Shown here: positions 43,664 through 52,445 of the stretch, one piece after another | Position numbering within the stretch: the stretch's first letter is position 1 | Layout of the letters: every line of letters starts with the position of its first letter | Source: Bacteroidota bacterium | Lineage (GTDB): Bacteria > Bacteroidota > Bacteroidia > Bacteroidales > Paludibacteraceae | Length of the DNA: 64,000 bases | Direction: 5' to 3' | NCBI GenBank assembly: GCA_023459355.1 | Contig: JAEWUM010000056.1 | Span: 57,817-121,816, forward strand | Translations under genes and position numbers: made by a program | Notes under the pieces: model-generated | The model's input: only the letters and a program-made list of their open reading frames with translations | Databases searched by the model: none | What the model was told of the DNA's origin: nothing

Positions 43664-44056
43664 TTACCCTTTTACTCTCACAAACCTCGCCATACGCATA
43701 TTCTGTTTCAGCCCTTTCGATGGCGTGAATACGATGCGTTTCACAGATATGGATTCAGCCCGAACTTCATCGGGGTTGCTTACTTCGCGACATTCAGCTG
43801 TGAGTGAAAACGTGCCGAAATCGTTCAGACAAACGTGGTTGCCCTCCAGTAGCTCTGATTCGATGCAGGCAAGTAAGGCTTTGATATTGACTTCTGCTTC
43901 TATCGCGCCCATTTTTTTGCCTTTTGACATCTTTTCTGCCAGGTCTTTGATGCTTACTGTTCGCTTGCGAACTACCTGTGGATAAAAACCGGTTTTCTTT
44001 TTATCATTCGGGTTCAAATAGTCGCCCCGAAAGATCATCTTGTAATTGATGGACAT
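43664..44056 (-). CDS. HU-like DNA-binding protein (bacteroidal long type)
   Basis: 130 residues. The IHF/HU fold is visible (ALLACIESELLEGNHVCLNDFGTFSLT) preceded by an N-terminal extension with FYPQVVRKRTVSIKDLAEK, as in the bacteroidal HU-related DNA-binding family. The tail has VKRIVFTPSKGLK. Likely a nucleoid protein. It ends 8 bp from the convergent Usp gene. The 658 bp upstream of it contain no further gene on this strand until the ferredoxin. Confidence 0.85.
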   Translation of the reverse strand: MSINYKMIFRGDYLNPNDKKKTGFYPQVVRKRTVSIKDLAEKMSKGKKMGAIEAEVNIKALLACIESELLEGNHVCLNDFGTFSLTAECREVSNPDEVRAESISVKRIVFTPSKGLKQNMRMARFVRVKG

Positions 44057-44110
44057 AAGTACTGTTGTATTAATGTATGAAACTTGTCAGTCTATTCTGG
44101 ATATCAGGTT

Positions 44111-44303
44111 TAACTAATAAATACTTCAGCATAAACTATGCCTGACATATATATGCTACACTATTTAGGGTATATATGGTAGGTTGTTTAGCATATATAC
44201 CCTAAGTGCTTTACCATATATATGCTACGATTAATACTCCTTGTTTTGTTTGTTACTTTAACAGGATATTCAGCATAGTTTATGATGAAGTATGTATTAG
44301 TTT
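44111..44303. repeat. Large imperfect palindrome with nested hairpins
   Basis: Outer arms of 30 bp (44111-44140 and 44274-44303) match at about 28 positions. Inside lie a 13-bp perfect inverted repeat (TAGGGTATATATG 44166-44178 with 44192-44204) and a 14-bp direct repeat (CATATATATGCTAC at 44146-44159 and 44215-44228). No ORF. It could be a non-autonomous element, a replication or segregation site, or a structured transcript. Confidence 0.8.
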
Positions 44304-44373
44304 GTCGGGATTTATTATGCATAAAATCCTTATGTAAAATTGACACACATAAACTGTAACAAAATATCAAATA

Positions 44374-44649
44374 ATGTGAATCAGGAGTTAATATTAGATC
44401 TTTCGCTGCGTTCTCTTAGATCCCTCACTTCCGTTCGGGATGACAACGATTCAGTATGGTCATATACCGTCGCACTATCTTTCCATTAATAACTAGATTC
44501 TTTACGGCGACGGTTCGGGAACCATAGCACCCGTCGCTGCAAAAATAGAATAGTTTTTGCAGACTTGTGCCGACGGGTAATATTGATAAAATGAAAATTG
44601 TCATCCCGAACGGAAGTGAGGGATCTAGTTTTTTACTACTGATTCACAT
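44374..44649. mobile_element. MITE-like foldback element
   Basis: A symmetric non-coding block of about 276 bp. Outer 11-bp inverted repeats (ATGTGAATCAG 44374-44384, complement at 44639-44649) enclose a perfect 30-bp inverted repeat (44417-44446 and 44598-44627, containing TCCCTCACTTCCGTTCGGGA). A smaller inverted pair GCGACGG/CCGTCGC lies at 44507-44513 and 44531-44537. The 4-bp AATA on each side (44370-44373, 44650-44653) may be a target duplication. No transposase inside. Confidence 0.6.
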
Positions 44650-44657
44650 AATAATAA

Positions 44658-44691
44658 AACAGGAGAAAAACCTTTCGATTTTCCTCCTGTT
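44658..44691 (-). terminator. Terminator of the ferredoxin gene
   Basis: On the minus strand AACAGGAGGAAAA pairs with TTTTTCTCCTGTT (13 bp with one G-U pair; plus coordinates 44679-44691 and 44658-44670), followed by TTATTAT. It lies 24 bp after the ferredoxin stop. Confidence 0.8.
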
Positions 44692-44714
44692 CGATTTCTT
44701 TAAGACAGCGTCAA

Positions 44715-44882
44715 TTATGCTGGACTGATTGCTTCTGAGGGACAAACATCGGCACAGGTTCCGCAATCGGTGCAAACTTCAGGATCAATAACATAGATGT
44801 CACCTTCTGAAATCGCATCAACCGGACATTCACTAATGCAAGATCCACATGCAATACAATCTTCTGAAATTACGTAAGCCAT
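44715..44882 (-). CDS. 2[4Fe-4S] ferredoxin, 55 residues
   Basis: A short gene read directly from the sequence: MAYVISEDCIACGSC at the N-terminus, ending ECPVDAI... and CTDCGTCADVCPSEAISPA. It has two complete CxxCxxCxxxCP motifs, the Clostridium-type bacterial ferredoxin pattern, in 55 residues. It would carry low-potential electrons in anaerobic metabolism such as pyruvate:ferredoxin oxidoreductase. It stands alone with its own promoter (44919-44948) and terminator (44658-44691). Confidence 0.96.
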   Translation of the reverse strand: MAYVISEDCIACGSCISECPVDAISEGDIYVIDPEVCTDCGTCADVCPSEAISPA

Positions 44883-44918
44883 TTTTCGAAATTTTTTTGT
44901 TAGTACTAATTAGCGCTG

Positions 44919-44948
44919 CAAATGTAGAAAATTTTTAATAGGTTACAA
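44919..44948 (-). promoter_or_regulatory. Promoter of the ferredoxin gene
   Basis: Minus-strand TTG (44948-44946), 19-bp spacer, TACATTTG (44926-44919), an excellent match to the bacteroidal consensus. The leader is about 30 nt. A plus-strand TATTTTTG at 44959-44966 may serve porT in the other direction. Confidence 0.65.
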
Positions 44949-45025
44949 AATATATCCTTATTTTTGTGCCGATTTCAGCAATAATAAATTTGTATTGCCG
45001 TTTTATTGGATATTTACTTGAGAAT

Positions 45026-45730
45026 ATGGTGAAGAAGTGTTTTTCCTTGTTTTTATTTCTGTCTATTTTACCTGCTTTGTCGGCTCAGGGCAACCTGACG
45101 GATCTGGATTATAAAACGTTCAGGCTCGGGTTCTCGCTCGGTACCAATTATATGGACCTTGATGTGGAACATACTGAGCTGGTGCAGGATGGAAAAATAT
45201 ATTATGCTGATGTGGCCAATATCGTTCCCGGATTTACGGTGGGATTGATTACCGATTTCAGGCTTCACCGCTATTTTAATTTACGTTTTACACCGACCTT
45301 GCTGCTTGGTGAGCGTAATCTGAAGTTCAGGACTTACGATGTAGCCACCGGAGTCATCGAAGATGATAAGGTCGTTAATATGTTCTCTCTACCGATAGAT
45401 TTTCCGGTTTATCTGAGATATAGCGCTGAAAGATACGGAAATTTTAAACCCTATGTGCAAGTCGGTGCCGGGACCTATTTCGACCTGGGACGCGACGAGC
45501 AAACGGATGTGACGCTGAACCTTTCTGATTATTATTTCAGCGCGGGAATCGGCTGTGATTTATATTTTCGTTTTTTCAAATTGTCTCCTGAATTGAAATT
45601 TAATTTTGGCCGGATGAACGTGTTGACTCCCAAAGAAGTTACAGTTGATACTTCGGCCAATCTCAAATATACCAATGCCATTTCGAGCTTGTTGTCCCGC
45701 GTACTTGTGTTTTCATTGAATATTGAGTAA
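45026..45730 (+). CDS. porT: PorT, T9SS-associated outer-membrane barrel
   Basis: 234 residues from the ATG at 45026, which starts the signal peptide MVKKCFSLFLFLSILPALSAQ; the in-frame ATG-like start at 44966 would place 20 residues before it. The body is an eight-stranded-type barrel (FRLGFSLGTNYMDLDV, RYFNLRFTPTLLLGER, LPIDFPVYLRYSA, PELKFNFGRMNVL). PorT is one of the core proteins needed for type IX secretion in Porphyromonas, consistent with the four T9SS-tailed proteins in this window. It is followed by the next gene after 9 bp. Confidence 0.9.
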   Translation: MVKKCFSLFLFLSILPALSAQGNLTDLDYKTFRLGFSLGTNYMDLDVEHTELVQDGKIYYADVANIVPGFTVGLITDFRLHRYFNLRFTPTLLLGERNLKFRTYDVATGVIEDDKVVNMFSLPIDFPVYLRYSAERYGNFKPYVQVGAGTYFDLGRDEQTDVTLNLSDYYFSAGIGCDLYFRFFKLSPELKFNFGRMNVLTPKEVTVDTSANLKYTNAISSLLSRVLVFSLNIE

Positions 45731-45739
45731 TTTTACGGC

Positions 45740-47209
45740 ATGAAGATTCAACTTAAAACATACTTGCTTTTTCTGCTGATACCACTTTTTTTCATTTCTG
45801 TTGTTGGCTGTGAAGATAATCTCCGGATTGACAATCAGGGTGGCGTATTGCAGTTTTCGAAAGATACGCTCACTTTTGATACGGTTTTTACCAATATTGG
45901 CAGTGCAACGGCTAAAATTCTTGTATACAACAGACAAAATAAAGCAGTAAACATCAGTGAAATTAAATTAGCCGGTGGTGCTGCTTCCGCTTTCAGGATT
46001 AATGTCGATGGAGCCAAAAGCGCTAATCATCTTTTCAGGGACATTTCCATCCGGGCCAAAGACTCGTTGTATATTTTCATTGAAGTAAAAGTCGATCCGA
46101 ATGATGTGAATACGCCCGTGTTGGTACAGGATTCTATTGTTTTCAATGTGCAGGATCAGCATCAGCAGATATTGCTTGAGGCCTACGGTCAGGATGTGGA
46201 AGTGCTCAGAGGTCAGGTTATTACTAACAATACGATACTGAATGCTGATAAACCCTATCTGATTTATGACTCTTTACGGGTAAATCCAGATGTTACGCTG
46301 ACTTTACCGGCAGGGGCAGTATTGTATTTTCATCATAACGCGAATTTGATTGTATATGGTAATCTTCGTGCGGAAGGTACGTTTGAGCGCCCGGTTGTGA
46401 TGCGGGGTGACCGGTTGGATAATATCATGTACGATAAGCCGGTGCCATATAAGTATGTTGCTGGGCAATGGGGTGGGGTTTACCTGCTTTCTAAAACCGG
46501 TAATCATGTATTAAATCATCTGCAGATGAGCAGTGGATATGTTGGTTTGTATTTTTACAATGAAGATAGAAATTATATACCCTCGCTGGAAATTAACAAC
46601 AGCATTATCCATAATTTTTTACTTTATAATATTGTCGCGGTAAATGGTGATTTGCTGGTTACCAATTCTGAAATTTCGAACTCCGGAAGTTATACCGTAT
46701 ACCTGAACGGGGGAAAACATGCCTTTTATCATTGCACGATTGTGAACTTCTTCAGCCGGAGTTCCGGTCGCCCGACAAACAGGGATAACACACCGGCAGT
46801 GATGCTCATGGATTTGAATAAAGCCCTGGCGATGGAGACTGTTTTTAAAAATTGTATCATCACCGGAACTTCAGCCAATGAGTTTACGCTTGCGACAAAG
46901 TTCAAGGAACTTTATAAGGGCGATTTTCAGCATTCTTACATCAGGAAAACAGAACCTTCGGAATTATCGGTGTTTCAGCATATTCGCTGGTATGCAAAAA
47001 ATGATACTGTTTTTGTAAGGGATATATACGATTATAAAAAGGAAGGCTATTTCGATTTTATGCTTGATTCAATATCTCCGGCCCGCGATACGGTTGCCGA
47101 TCCGCTGATTTCGAGTCAGTATCCGCTCGATTTGAAAGGCCGGAATCGCCTTGCCGACGGTCAGCCTGATGCCGGAGCGTATGAATGGTATCCTAAATCA
47201 GCTCAATAA
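45740..47209 (+). CDS. Cell-surface lipoprotein with parallel beta-helix-like region
   Basis: 489 residues with a lipobox (FISVVGC, Cys near 24). An N-terminal Ig/ASPM-like sandwich (FDTVFTNIGSATAKILVYNRQNKAVNI is in the style of choice-of-anchor domains) is followed by strand repeats of the right-handed beta-helix type (AVLYFHHNANLIVYGNL, LLVTNSEISNSGSYTVYLNG). Conserved in Bacteroidota as a hypothetical. The 9-bp spacing to porT suggests co-transcription, but no link to secretion is proven. Confidence 0.75.
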   Translation: MKIQLKTYLLFLLIPLFFISVVGCEDNLRIDNQGGVLQFSKDTLTFDTVFTNIGSATAKILVYNRQNKAVNISEIKLAGGAASAFRINVDGAKSANHLFRDISIRAKDSLYIFIEVKVDPNDVNTPVLVQDSIVFNVQDQHQQILLEAYGQDVEVLRGQVITNNTILNADKPYLIYDSLRVNPDVTLTLPAGAVLYFHHNANLIVYGNLRAEGTFERPVVMRGDRLDNIMYDKPVPYKYVAGQWGGVYLLSKTGNHVLNHLQMSSGYVGLYFYNEDRNYIPSLEINNSIIHNFLLYNIVAVNGDLLVTNSEISNSGSYTVYLNGGKHAFYHCTIVNFFSRSSGRPTNRDNTPAVMLMDLNKALAMETVFKNCIITGTSANEFTLATKFKELYKGDFQHSYIRKTEPSELSVFQHIRWYAKNDTVFVRDIYDYKKEGYFDFMLDSISPARDTVADPLISSQYPLDLKGRNRLADGQPDAGAYEWYPKSAQ

Positions 47210-47324
47210 GTAAAAATTCAATCAAAAAGTATAAAGTTTTATCTTTTTGCTTTTTTGCGTGTTTTACCTGGTATGTGTATGCCGGGTATTTTTTATCTTT
47301 GCAAACCTAACTGAGAAAATAAAA

Positions 47325-48347
47325 ATGAAAATTTGGATGTTTTGTTTGTTGTTTCTTATTGAATCAGGCATGTTGAGCTGGTGTGAATCCCGAAAAAGTG
47401 TTTTCAGGGTGATGTGTTACAATGTTGAGAATTACTTCGACTGTGTCGATGACAGTCTCACCCGGGATGAAGAATACCTGCCCGGGGGCATTCGGGGGTG
47501 GAATTACAATCGTTATGTGAGTAAACAACAAAATATTGCAAGGGTCGTTGTTGCTTTAGGAGCATGGGAACCACCCGCTTTAGTTGGTTTTTGTGAGGTG
47601 GAAAGCCGGCGTGGTTTGTTTGATTTGGTCAGGGGACCGTTAAATAACCTGCATTATCGTTTCGTACATCACGATTCTCCTGATGCGAGGGGCGTTGATG
47701 TGGCATTACTTTATTTGCCGGAGATGTTCAAGGTCCTGCACGATGAGCCCATTCGGATACGGTTTACAGATGCTCCTAACAGCACGACCCGCGATATTTT
47801 ATATGTCTGTGGGAGGATTCCATCGGGCGATACCCTGCATGTGTTTGTCTGTCATTTTCCCTCACGTTTGGGTGGAGAGCTTGAATCGGCCGATCGGCGT
47901 AGTGATGCAGCAAATATGCTGCGGAAGCAGGTCAACTTTATTCAGGAGAAAGATGCAAGGGCGAATATCCTGATCATGGGTGATTTCAATGATTATCCGG
48001 ATAATACAAGTCTGCATGATGTTTTACAGGCGCAGGAACCGCGTGAGCCTTTTCGTAAGGAGTCTTTGTATAACCTGATGTTTCCGCTGCACAAGGAAGG
48101 AAAGGGTACGCATAAACATGAAGCGGAGTGGGGTGCTCTCGACCAGATAATCGTTTCGGGGTATATGCTGGATCAGCAGCAGGGCTTGTACACAACGCCG
48201 GCTGATGTGCATATTTTCAATGTTGATTTTTTGCTGGAGGATGACATGAAATACCTTGGCAAAAAGCCATTCAGAACGTATTCAGGCATGAAGTATGTTG
48301 GAGGCTTCTCCGATCATTTGCCGGTTTATATCGATTTTTGGTATTAA
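47325..48347 (+). CDS. Endonuclease/exonuclease/phosphatase-family protein, secreted
   Basis: 340 residues from the ATG at 47325, opening a signal peptide (MKIWMFCLLFLIESGMLSW). EEP-fold blocks: RVMCYNVENYFD, LVGFCEVESRRG with the metal-binding Glu, VFVCHFPSR, ILIMGDFNDYPD and GGFSDHLPVYIDF with the catalytic His. Substrate could be DNA/RNA or a phospholipid. A TATCTTTG -7 box at 47294-47301 lies just upstream. Confidence 0.88.
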   Translation: MKIWMFCLLFLIESGMLSWCESRKSVFRVMCYNVENYFDCVDDSLTRDEEYLPGGIRGWNYNRYVSKQQNIARVVVALGAWEPPALVGFCEVESRRGLFDLVRGPLNNLHYRFVHHDSPDARGVDVALLYLPEMFKVLHDEPIRIRFTDAPNSTTRDILYVCGRIPSGDTLHVFVCHFPSRLGGELESADRRSDAANMLRKQVNFIQEKDARANILIMGDFNDYPDNTSLHDVLQAQEPREPFRKESLYNLMFPLHKEGKGTHKHEAEWGALDQIIVSGYMLDQQQGLYTTPADVHIFNVDFLLEDDMKYLGKKPFRTYSGMKYVGGFSDHLPVYIDFWY

Positions 48348-48364
48348 ATCCTAATATATTTACA

Positions 48365-49090
48365 ATGGATGTTCAATTATTTATACCGTGTTTTATTGAT
48401 CAGCTTTATCCGCAAACGGCTTTTAATGTCGTAACAGTGCTGGAGAAAGCCGGATGTACAGTGCATTACAATCCGGAACAAACCTGTTGCGGACAGCCGG
48501 CTTATAACAGCGGTTACTGGGATGAGGCTGCGAAGTTGGCCGGTAAGTTTCTACGTGATTTCGGAGATGAAATGCCGATTGTTTCACCATCTGCTTCCTG
48601 TTCCGGTTTTGTGATGTATCATTATCCGAAAATACTAAAAGATAATCCTGAATTACTTTTCAAACAGCAAAATATTAAAAACAAGATATATGAATTGTCT
48701 GATTTTCTGGTGAATGTACTGAAGATTGACAAACTGGATATTTCATTCAATCATAAGGTAACTTTCCACGATGCCTGCTCTGCTTTACGTGAATATGGAA
48801 TAGAAGAAGAGCCCCGCAAATTGCTGCGTATGGTAAAAGGACTGGAGTTGATTGAGATGGCAGAACGGGATACCTGCTGCGGTTTTGGAGGTACGTTTGC
48901 GGTTAAGAATACGGCAATATCAACTGCCATGGCAGAGAAAAAGGTGCAACATGCGTTAGAGACAGGTGCAGCTTACATCGTGAGTACGGAGGCATCTTGT
49001 CTGATGAATGTCAATGGTTATATTGCCAAACACAAATTGCCAATTAAAGGCATCCACCTGGCTGATGTATTGTCAGGGACGATACAATGA
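48365..49090 (+). CDS. LutA/YkgE-like (Fe-S)-binding protein with two CCG domains
   Basis: 241 residues from the ATG at 48365 (MDVQLFIPCFID). Two cysteine-rich CCG motifs (QTCCGQP, DTCCGFGG) plus SPSASCSGF and STEASCLMN match LutA, a subunit of L-lactate oxidase LutABC. LutB and LutC do not follow here, which is unusual. The 3' end overlaps the convergent gldB by 18 bp. Confidence 0.85.
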   Translation: MDVQLFIPCFIDQLYPQTAFNVVTVLEKAGCTVHYNPEQTCCGQPAYNSGYWDEAAKLAGKFLRDFGDEMPIVSPSASCSGFVMYHYPKILKDNPELLFKQQNIKNKIYELSDFLVNVLKIDKLDISFNHKVTFHDACSALREYGIEEEPRKLLRMVKGLELIEMAERDTCCGFGGTFAVKNTAISTAMAEKKVQHALETGAAYIVSTEASCLMNVNGYIAKHKLPIKGIHLADVLSGTIQ

Positions 49091-50074
49091 TTGCTCGAGA
49101 ATAGACTGAGGATTTAAGTTTTGCATCAATTCGGCTAAACCGACATGCTTGTTGTTTCGCATGTAGTGTGATACAATTTGATAACCCATCCAGACTCCAA
49201 TTCTGCCAGGAGAATCTTGTGATACAGGTGAAGTGAAGGGAGCCGGATTGATGTATTGGTTAATCAGCATGTAGTCGGTAGAATATAAGTGTTTCTGTTC
49301 CAGCATGCTTGTCCAGATGGCTTTTTCATGTTGCTTACACCACCTTGTTTCAGCATTCGAATAGCCCATAACTAATTCATTACTTGCATCCGGCATCAGT
49401 ACTTCTAATAAATACCGGATTTTTCCTTCGTAGATCATCGTACTCAACAGATTTACTTCACCGCTGAATGAAAATTGCTGGTGTAGAAATGTGCTGAGTG
49501 CATCCGGCACCAGCATTTCTTTCTGCATGCCCGGAAGCAGGTATTCGTGGGTAATATCTTTATACAAAGGGAAGTCGGCACCTAAGTAGAGATCACTGCC
49601 GACGCCGAGTGTCGAATCGGTCAATAAAAACTGTTGGTTAAAGCCTGAAACAAGAAAGTATATTTCGGGAAGTTTAATGGCCGGAAAATATAACCTGAGA
49701 TAGGAGAAAGCTTTTGAAAACTGTTTTTCAATTGCGTTTATATCATCAAAAGTGGTTTTTACCAACTGATGAACAGTCTGAAAAGTAGTGTCCTGTAAAA
49801 ATGCTTTGATCTGATTGGCATTCTCAACTGTATCTGTCACCTCCATCATTAAAACCTCAGATAAGAAAACAGGAGTAAAAGCAGGGTATTTATTCCCGAG
49901 CACAATCAATCCGGATACAGTGTTTGTTGTGTCAAGCGCAATAAAATCAAGATCAAAACGATTTACACGCACTTCCACCGGTTGCTCAAAGCTGCCAACG
50001 TGAAACCTGTTTTTTTGCTGACAACCAGCAAGCAACAGCGTAATTGTGAGAATAGTTGAGATGGTTTTAAACAT
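49073..50074 (-). CDS. gldB: Gliding motility lipoprotein GldB
   Basis: 333 residues with lipobox LLLAGC (Cys18). Recognisable GldB pattern: VNRFDLDFIALDT near the N-terminus, YFLVSGFNQQF, GSDLYLGADFPLY, THEYLLPGM and, near the end, SPGRIGVWMGYQIVSHYM. GldB is a lipoprotein essential for gliding in Flavobacterium and present in many T9SS-containing species. Its upstream region is taken up by repeat arrays rather than a visible promoter. Confidence 0.9.
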   Translation of the reverse strand: MFKTISTILTITLLLAGCQQKNRFHVGSFEQPVEVRVNRFDLDFIALDTTNTVSGLIVLGNKYPAFTPVFLSEVLMMEVTDTVENANQIKAFLQDTTFQTVHQLVKTTFDDINAIEKQFSKAFSYLRLYFPAIKLPEIYFLVSGFNQQFLLTDSTLGVGSDLYLGADFPLYKDITHEYLLPGMQKEMLVPDALSTFLHQQFSFSGEVNLLSTMIYEGKIRYLLEVLMPDASNELVMGYSNAETRWCKQHEKAIWTSMLEQKHLYSTDYMLINQYINPAPFTSPVSQDSPGRIGVWMGYQIVSHYMRNNKHVGLAELMQNLNPQSILEQSLYRP

Positions 50075-50086
50075 GATGATTTTATT

Positions 50087-50305
50087 TAGCGGAAAGCGGA
50101 AAGCGGAAAGCGGAGAGTGAATAACGAATAGTGGAAACCCTTAAACTAACTACTATTAATCTGCCCTTACAGGGCGCTCAAGGTATGTTTGTTACCATTG
50201 AACCCAAGGCGTTGCCATTGGGCTGAATTAAGCTGCCCCTTCGGGGCGAATCCGTTATTCACTCTCCGCTTTCCGTTTTCCGCTTTCCGCTCTCCGTTTT
50301 CCGCT
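50087..50305. repeat. Pair of inverted 7-bp-period arrays around a short spacer
   Basis: Seven units reading TAGCGGA, AAGCGGA x3, GAGTGAA, TAACGAA, TAGTGGA (50087-50135) face eight units of the same class in reverse orientation (50250-50305), the latter beginning 8 bp after the yidC stop. Between them are short G/C-rich hairpin-prone pieces (for instance GCCCC TTC GGGGC near 50235-50247). The two arrays could pair to form one long stem. No ORF. Confidence 0.85.
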
Positions 50306-50312
50306 AAAATAA

Positions 50313-52241
50313 TTACTTCCTCTTACTCCTCTCCCTCATCATCTTCTCCTGCTCTTTTTGCATCTTCTCCAGTCTATCCATGAAGCCACTTTTCTTTTTG
50401 GTGGGCTGCTTCTTGGCATTGGCGACTCTTTTGGCATGCAGTTGGGCAAGTAATTTCTTTTCATCAACCGTAGCCCTGATGATATAGGTTTGTCCTACAG
50501 AAATCAAAGTTGAAATGAAGTAGTAATAACTCAAACCGGAAGCATAGCTATTGAACATGAACATGAACATAATCGGCATCAGGTACATCATCCACTTCAT
50601 CATACCTGCACCCGGTTGATCAGGAGTGGCGGTGTTGGCCATATTCAGTTTGGTTGACAGCAAGGTGGTGATGGTCATCAGCAGGGTAAATAAGCTGATG
50701 TGATTCCCAAAATAGGGTGTAATAAGCGGAATGTAGGTATCCCAGCTTACAATCGCATCGTAGGATGATAAGTCTTTTGCCCACAGGAAACTTTCTCCCC
50801 TTAACTCAATCGAAGATGGGAAGAACATGAACATGGCAAATAAAATAGGCATCTGGAGCAGGGTAGGGAGACAGCCACTGAACGGGCTTACACCCACCTT
50901 CTGATATAATTCCATCGTTGCTTTCTGACGTTCTGCCGGTTTATCCGCCGGAATTCGTGCATTTATTTCATCGATTTCCGGCTTTAATACCCGCATCTTG
51001 GCGCTTGAAACATACGACTTATAAGTAAGCGGAAACAATACGACTTTGATCACAATGGTCATCAGCAAAATGATGATACCGAAATTGCCGATGAAAGAGC
51101 TGAACAAGTTGAACATCGGGATAATGGCAAACCGGTTCACCCATCCGAAGATTCCCCATCCCAGCGGAATCAGTTCGCGTAATTTCAGTTTTTGATCTGA
51201 CGGTACACCTTTGTCGTATGCTGCCAGGGTTTTGTATTTGTTAGGGCCGAAGTAGAATTTGAAAGCAAGATCCTCATTTCCATTCGGATTGTAATCCACC
51301 GTCATTTCAGCGGTATAGGATTTTACGTAATTACTTTCTTTCGGTTCAACCTTACTCGATAAGCTGGTGTTGCTGAAATCCTTTTCTGCAATTAAAATGG
51401 AACTGAAATACTGATCTTTGAATGCAACCCATTTTAATTTGTTGGATATTTTTTTAGAGTCGTCTTTCGATTCACTCAGTTTTTCCATGTCATCGGCAAC
51501 ATACTTGTAGTTGAGTGTGGAATAGCGTTCCTCAAACTGACGACCTTTTTCCTGCTGACGAATCTTTGTATCCCAGTTTACAATCATATAATTGCTTCCC
51601 AGAGGCATGATGGTATTGATATCTTTCGACTTCACGACGAAATCAAGCATATAATCGTCGGCCGGCAGGGTATAGGTGAAGTCGAAATAGGCATCCGCAT
51701 CCGACTGAAGTCTGAATGTGATTTTCTGGTTGCCAGCTTCGTCCTTGGTAATGCCCGATACCGGTTTGAAGTACAGGGCTGATGTGTTGACGATGTGATT
51801 GTTGCGCAACGCCATGGTAAAACTAAAATCAGCTTCCTCCGGATTGAAAAGTTTTACAGGAAGTGAATCCTGCGAAAGATAATTTTTCAATTCAGCAGCT
51901 ATGACTTTACCACCTTTGTTACTCAGTGTGATTTTAATTAATTCATTTTCCAGTATGAATAGTTGTTCTTCTCCGTAAACGGAAGATTTGAAATCGCCAT
52001 GCGCATTCAGGAATTTTTCCATTGATGCAGAGTCGCCGGCTACTGCTGTGTTTTCAGCCGTGATGTCCTGCTGAACCTGTGCTTGTTTCTCGACTTCCTG
52101 TTGTGCCAGTTGAACCCGGGTGATTGAGTCGTTGTAAGCTTTCTGACGGGCAATCTCTTCCTCGCTCGGACGGTTCAGAACCGAGAAACCAATCAGGATG
52201 GCTGCAATTAAAACAAATCCGAGAATTGTATTCTTATCCAT
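50313..52241 (-). CDS. yidC: Membrane protein insertase YidC
   Basis: 642 residues. N-terminal membrane helix (NTILGFVLIAAILIGFSVL), a large periplasmic beta-supersandwich domain (about 60-350), then the 60KD inner-membrane domain with five helices (GIIILLMTIVIKVVLFPLTYKSY, FSGCLPTLLQMPILFAMF) and a basic C-terminal tail ending RERSKRK. Inserts and folds inner-membrane proteins. It follows pyrG, as in many Bacteroidota. Confidence 0.97.
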   Translation of the reverse strand: MDKNTILGFVLIAAILIGFSVLNRPSEEEIARQKAYNDSITRVQLAQQEVEKQAQVQQDITAENTAVAGDSASMEKFLNAHGDFKSSVYGEEQLFILENELIKITLSNKGGKVIAAELKNYLSQDSLPVKLFNPEEADFSFTMALRNNHIVNTSALYFKPVSGITKDEAGNQKITFRLQSDADAYFDFTYTLPADDYMLDFVVKSKDINTIMPLGSNYMIVNWDTKIRQQEKGRQFEERYSTLNYKYVADDMEKLSESKDDSKKISNKLKWVAFKDQYFSSILIAEKDFSNTSLSSKVEPKESNYVKSYTAEMTVDYNPNGNEDLAFKFYFGPNKYKTLAAYDKGVPSDQKLKLRELIPLGWGIFGWVNRFAIIPMFNLFSSFIGNFGIIILLMTIVIKVVLFPLTYKSYVSSAKMRVLKPEIDEINARIPADKPAERQKATMELYQKVGVSPFSGCLPTLLQMPILFAMFMFFPSSIELRGESFLWAKDLSSYDAIVSWDTYIPLITPYFGNHISLFTLLMTITTLLSTKLNMANTATPDQPGAGMMKWMMYLMPIMFMFMFNSYASGLSYYYFISTLISVGQTYIIRATVDEKKLLAQLHAKRVANAKKQPTKKKSGFMDRLEKMQKEQEKMMRERSKRK

Positions 52242-52274
52242 TTAAATATACTTTACGATAAACATTAAATATTA

Positions 52275-52336
52275 TAGTGATTAGTGAATAATAACTTACA
52301 TGTAACTTAGATGGCTTATATGGTTTTAAAAAATAA
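52275..52336. repeat. Dispersed repeat shared with 59682-59727
   Basis: Two 7-bp units (TAGTGAT, TAGTGAA) lead into a sequence (52293-52336, starting AACTTACATGTAACTTA and containing GGCTTATATGGTTT) that recurs almost unchanged at 59682-59727. It lies in the 204-bp pyrG-yidC gap; no coding function is visible. Confidence 0.8.
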
Positions 52337-52445
52337 GGATTTAAAAATTTAAGGGTTCATCCCAAACATTTTTAGTTCTTAATTTTTGTTTCTAACTTCT
52401 TTTTGTGCCTTTTGTAGTTCATATTAATCAATAATCATCTTTCAT

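Noticed and set aside
44391..44600. A tRNA or other known RNA gene, because of GGTTCGGGA-like stretches
   Set aside because: No cloverleaf can be drawn; the segment is explained by inverted repeats of a foldback element. No tRNA was recognised anywhere in the window.
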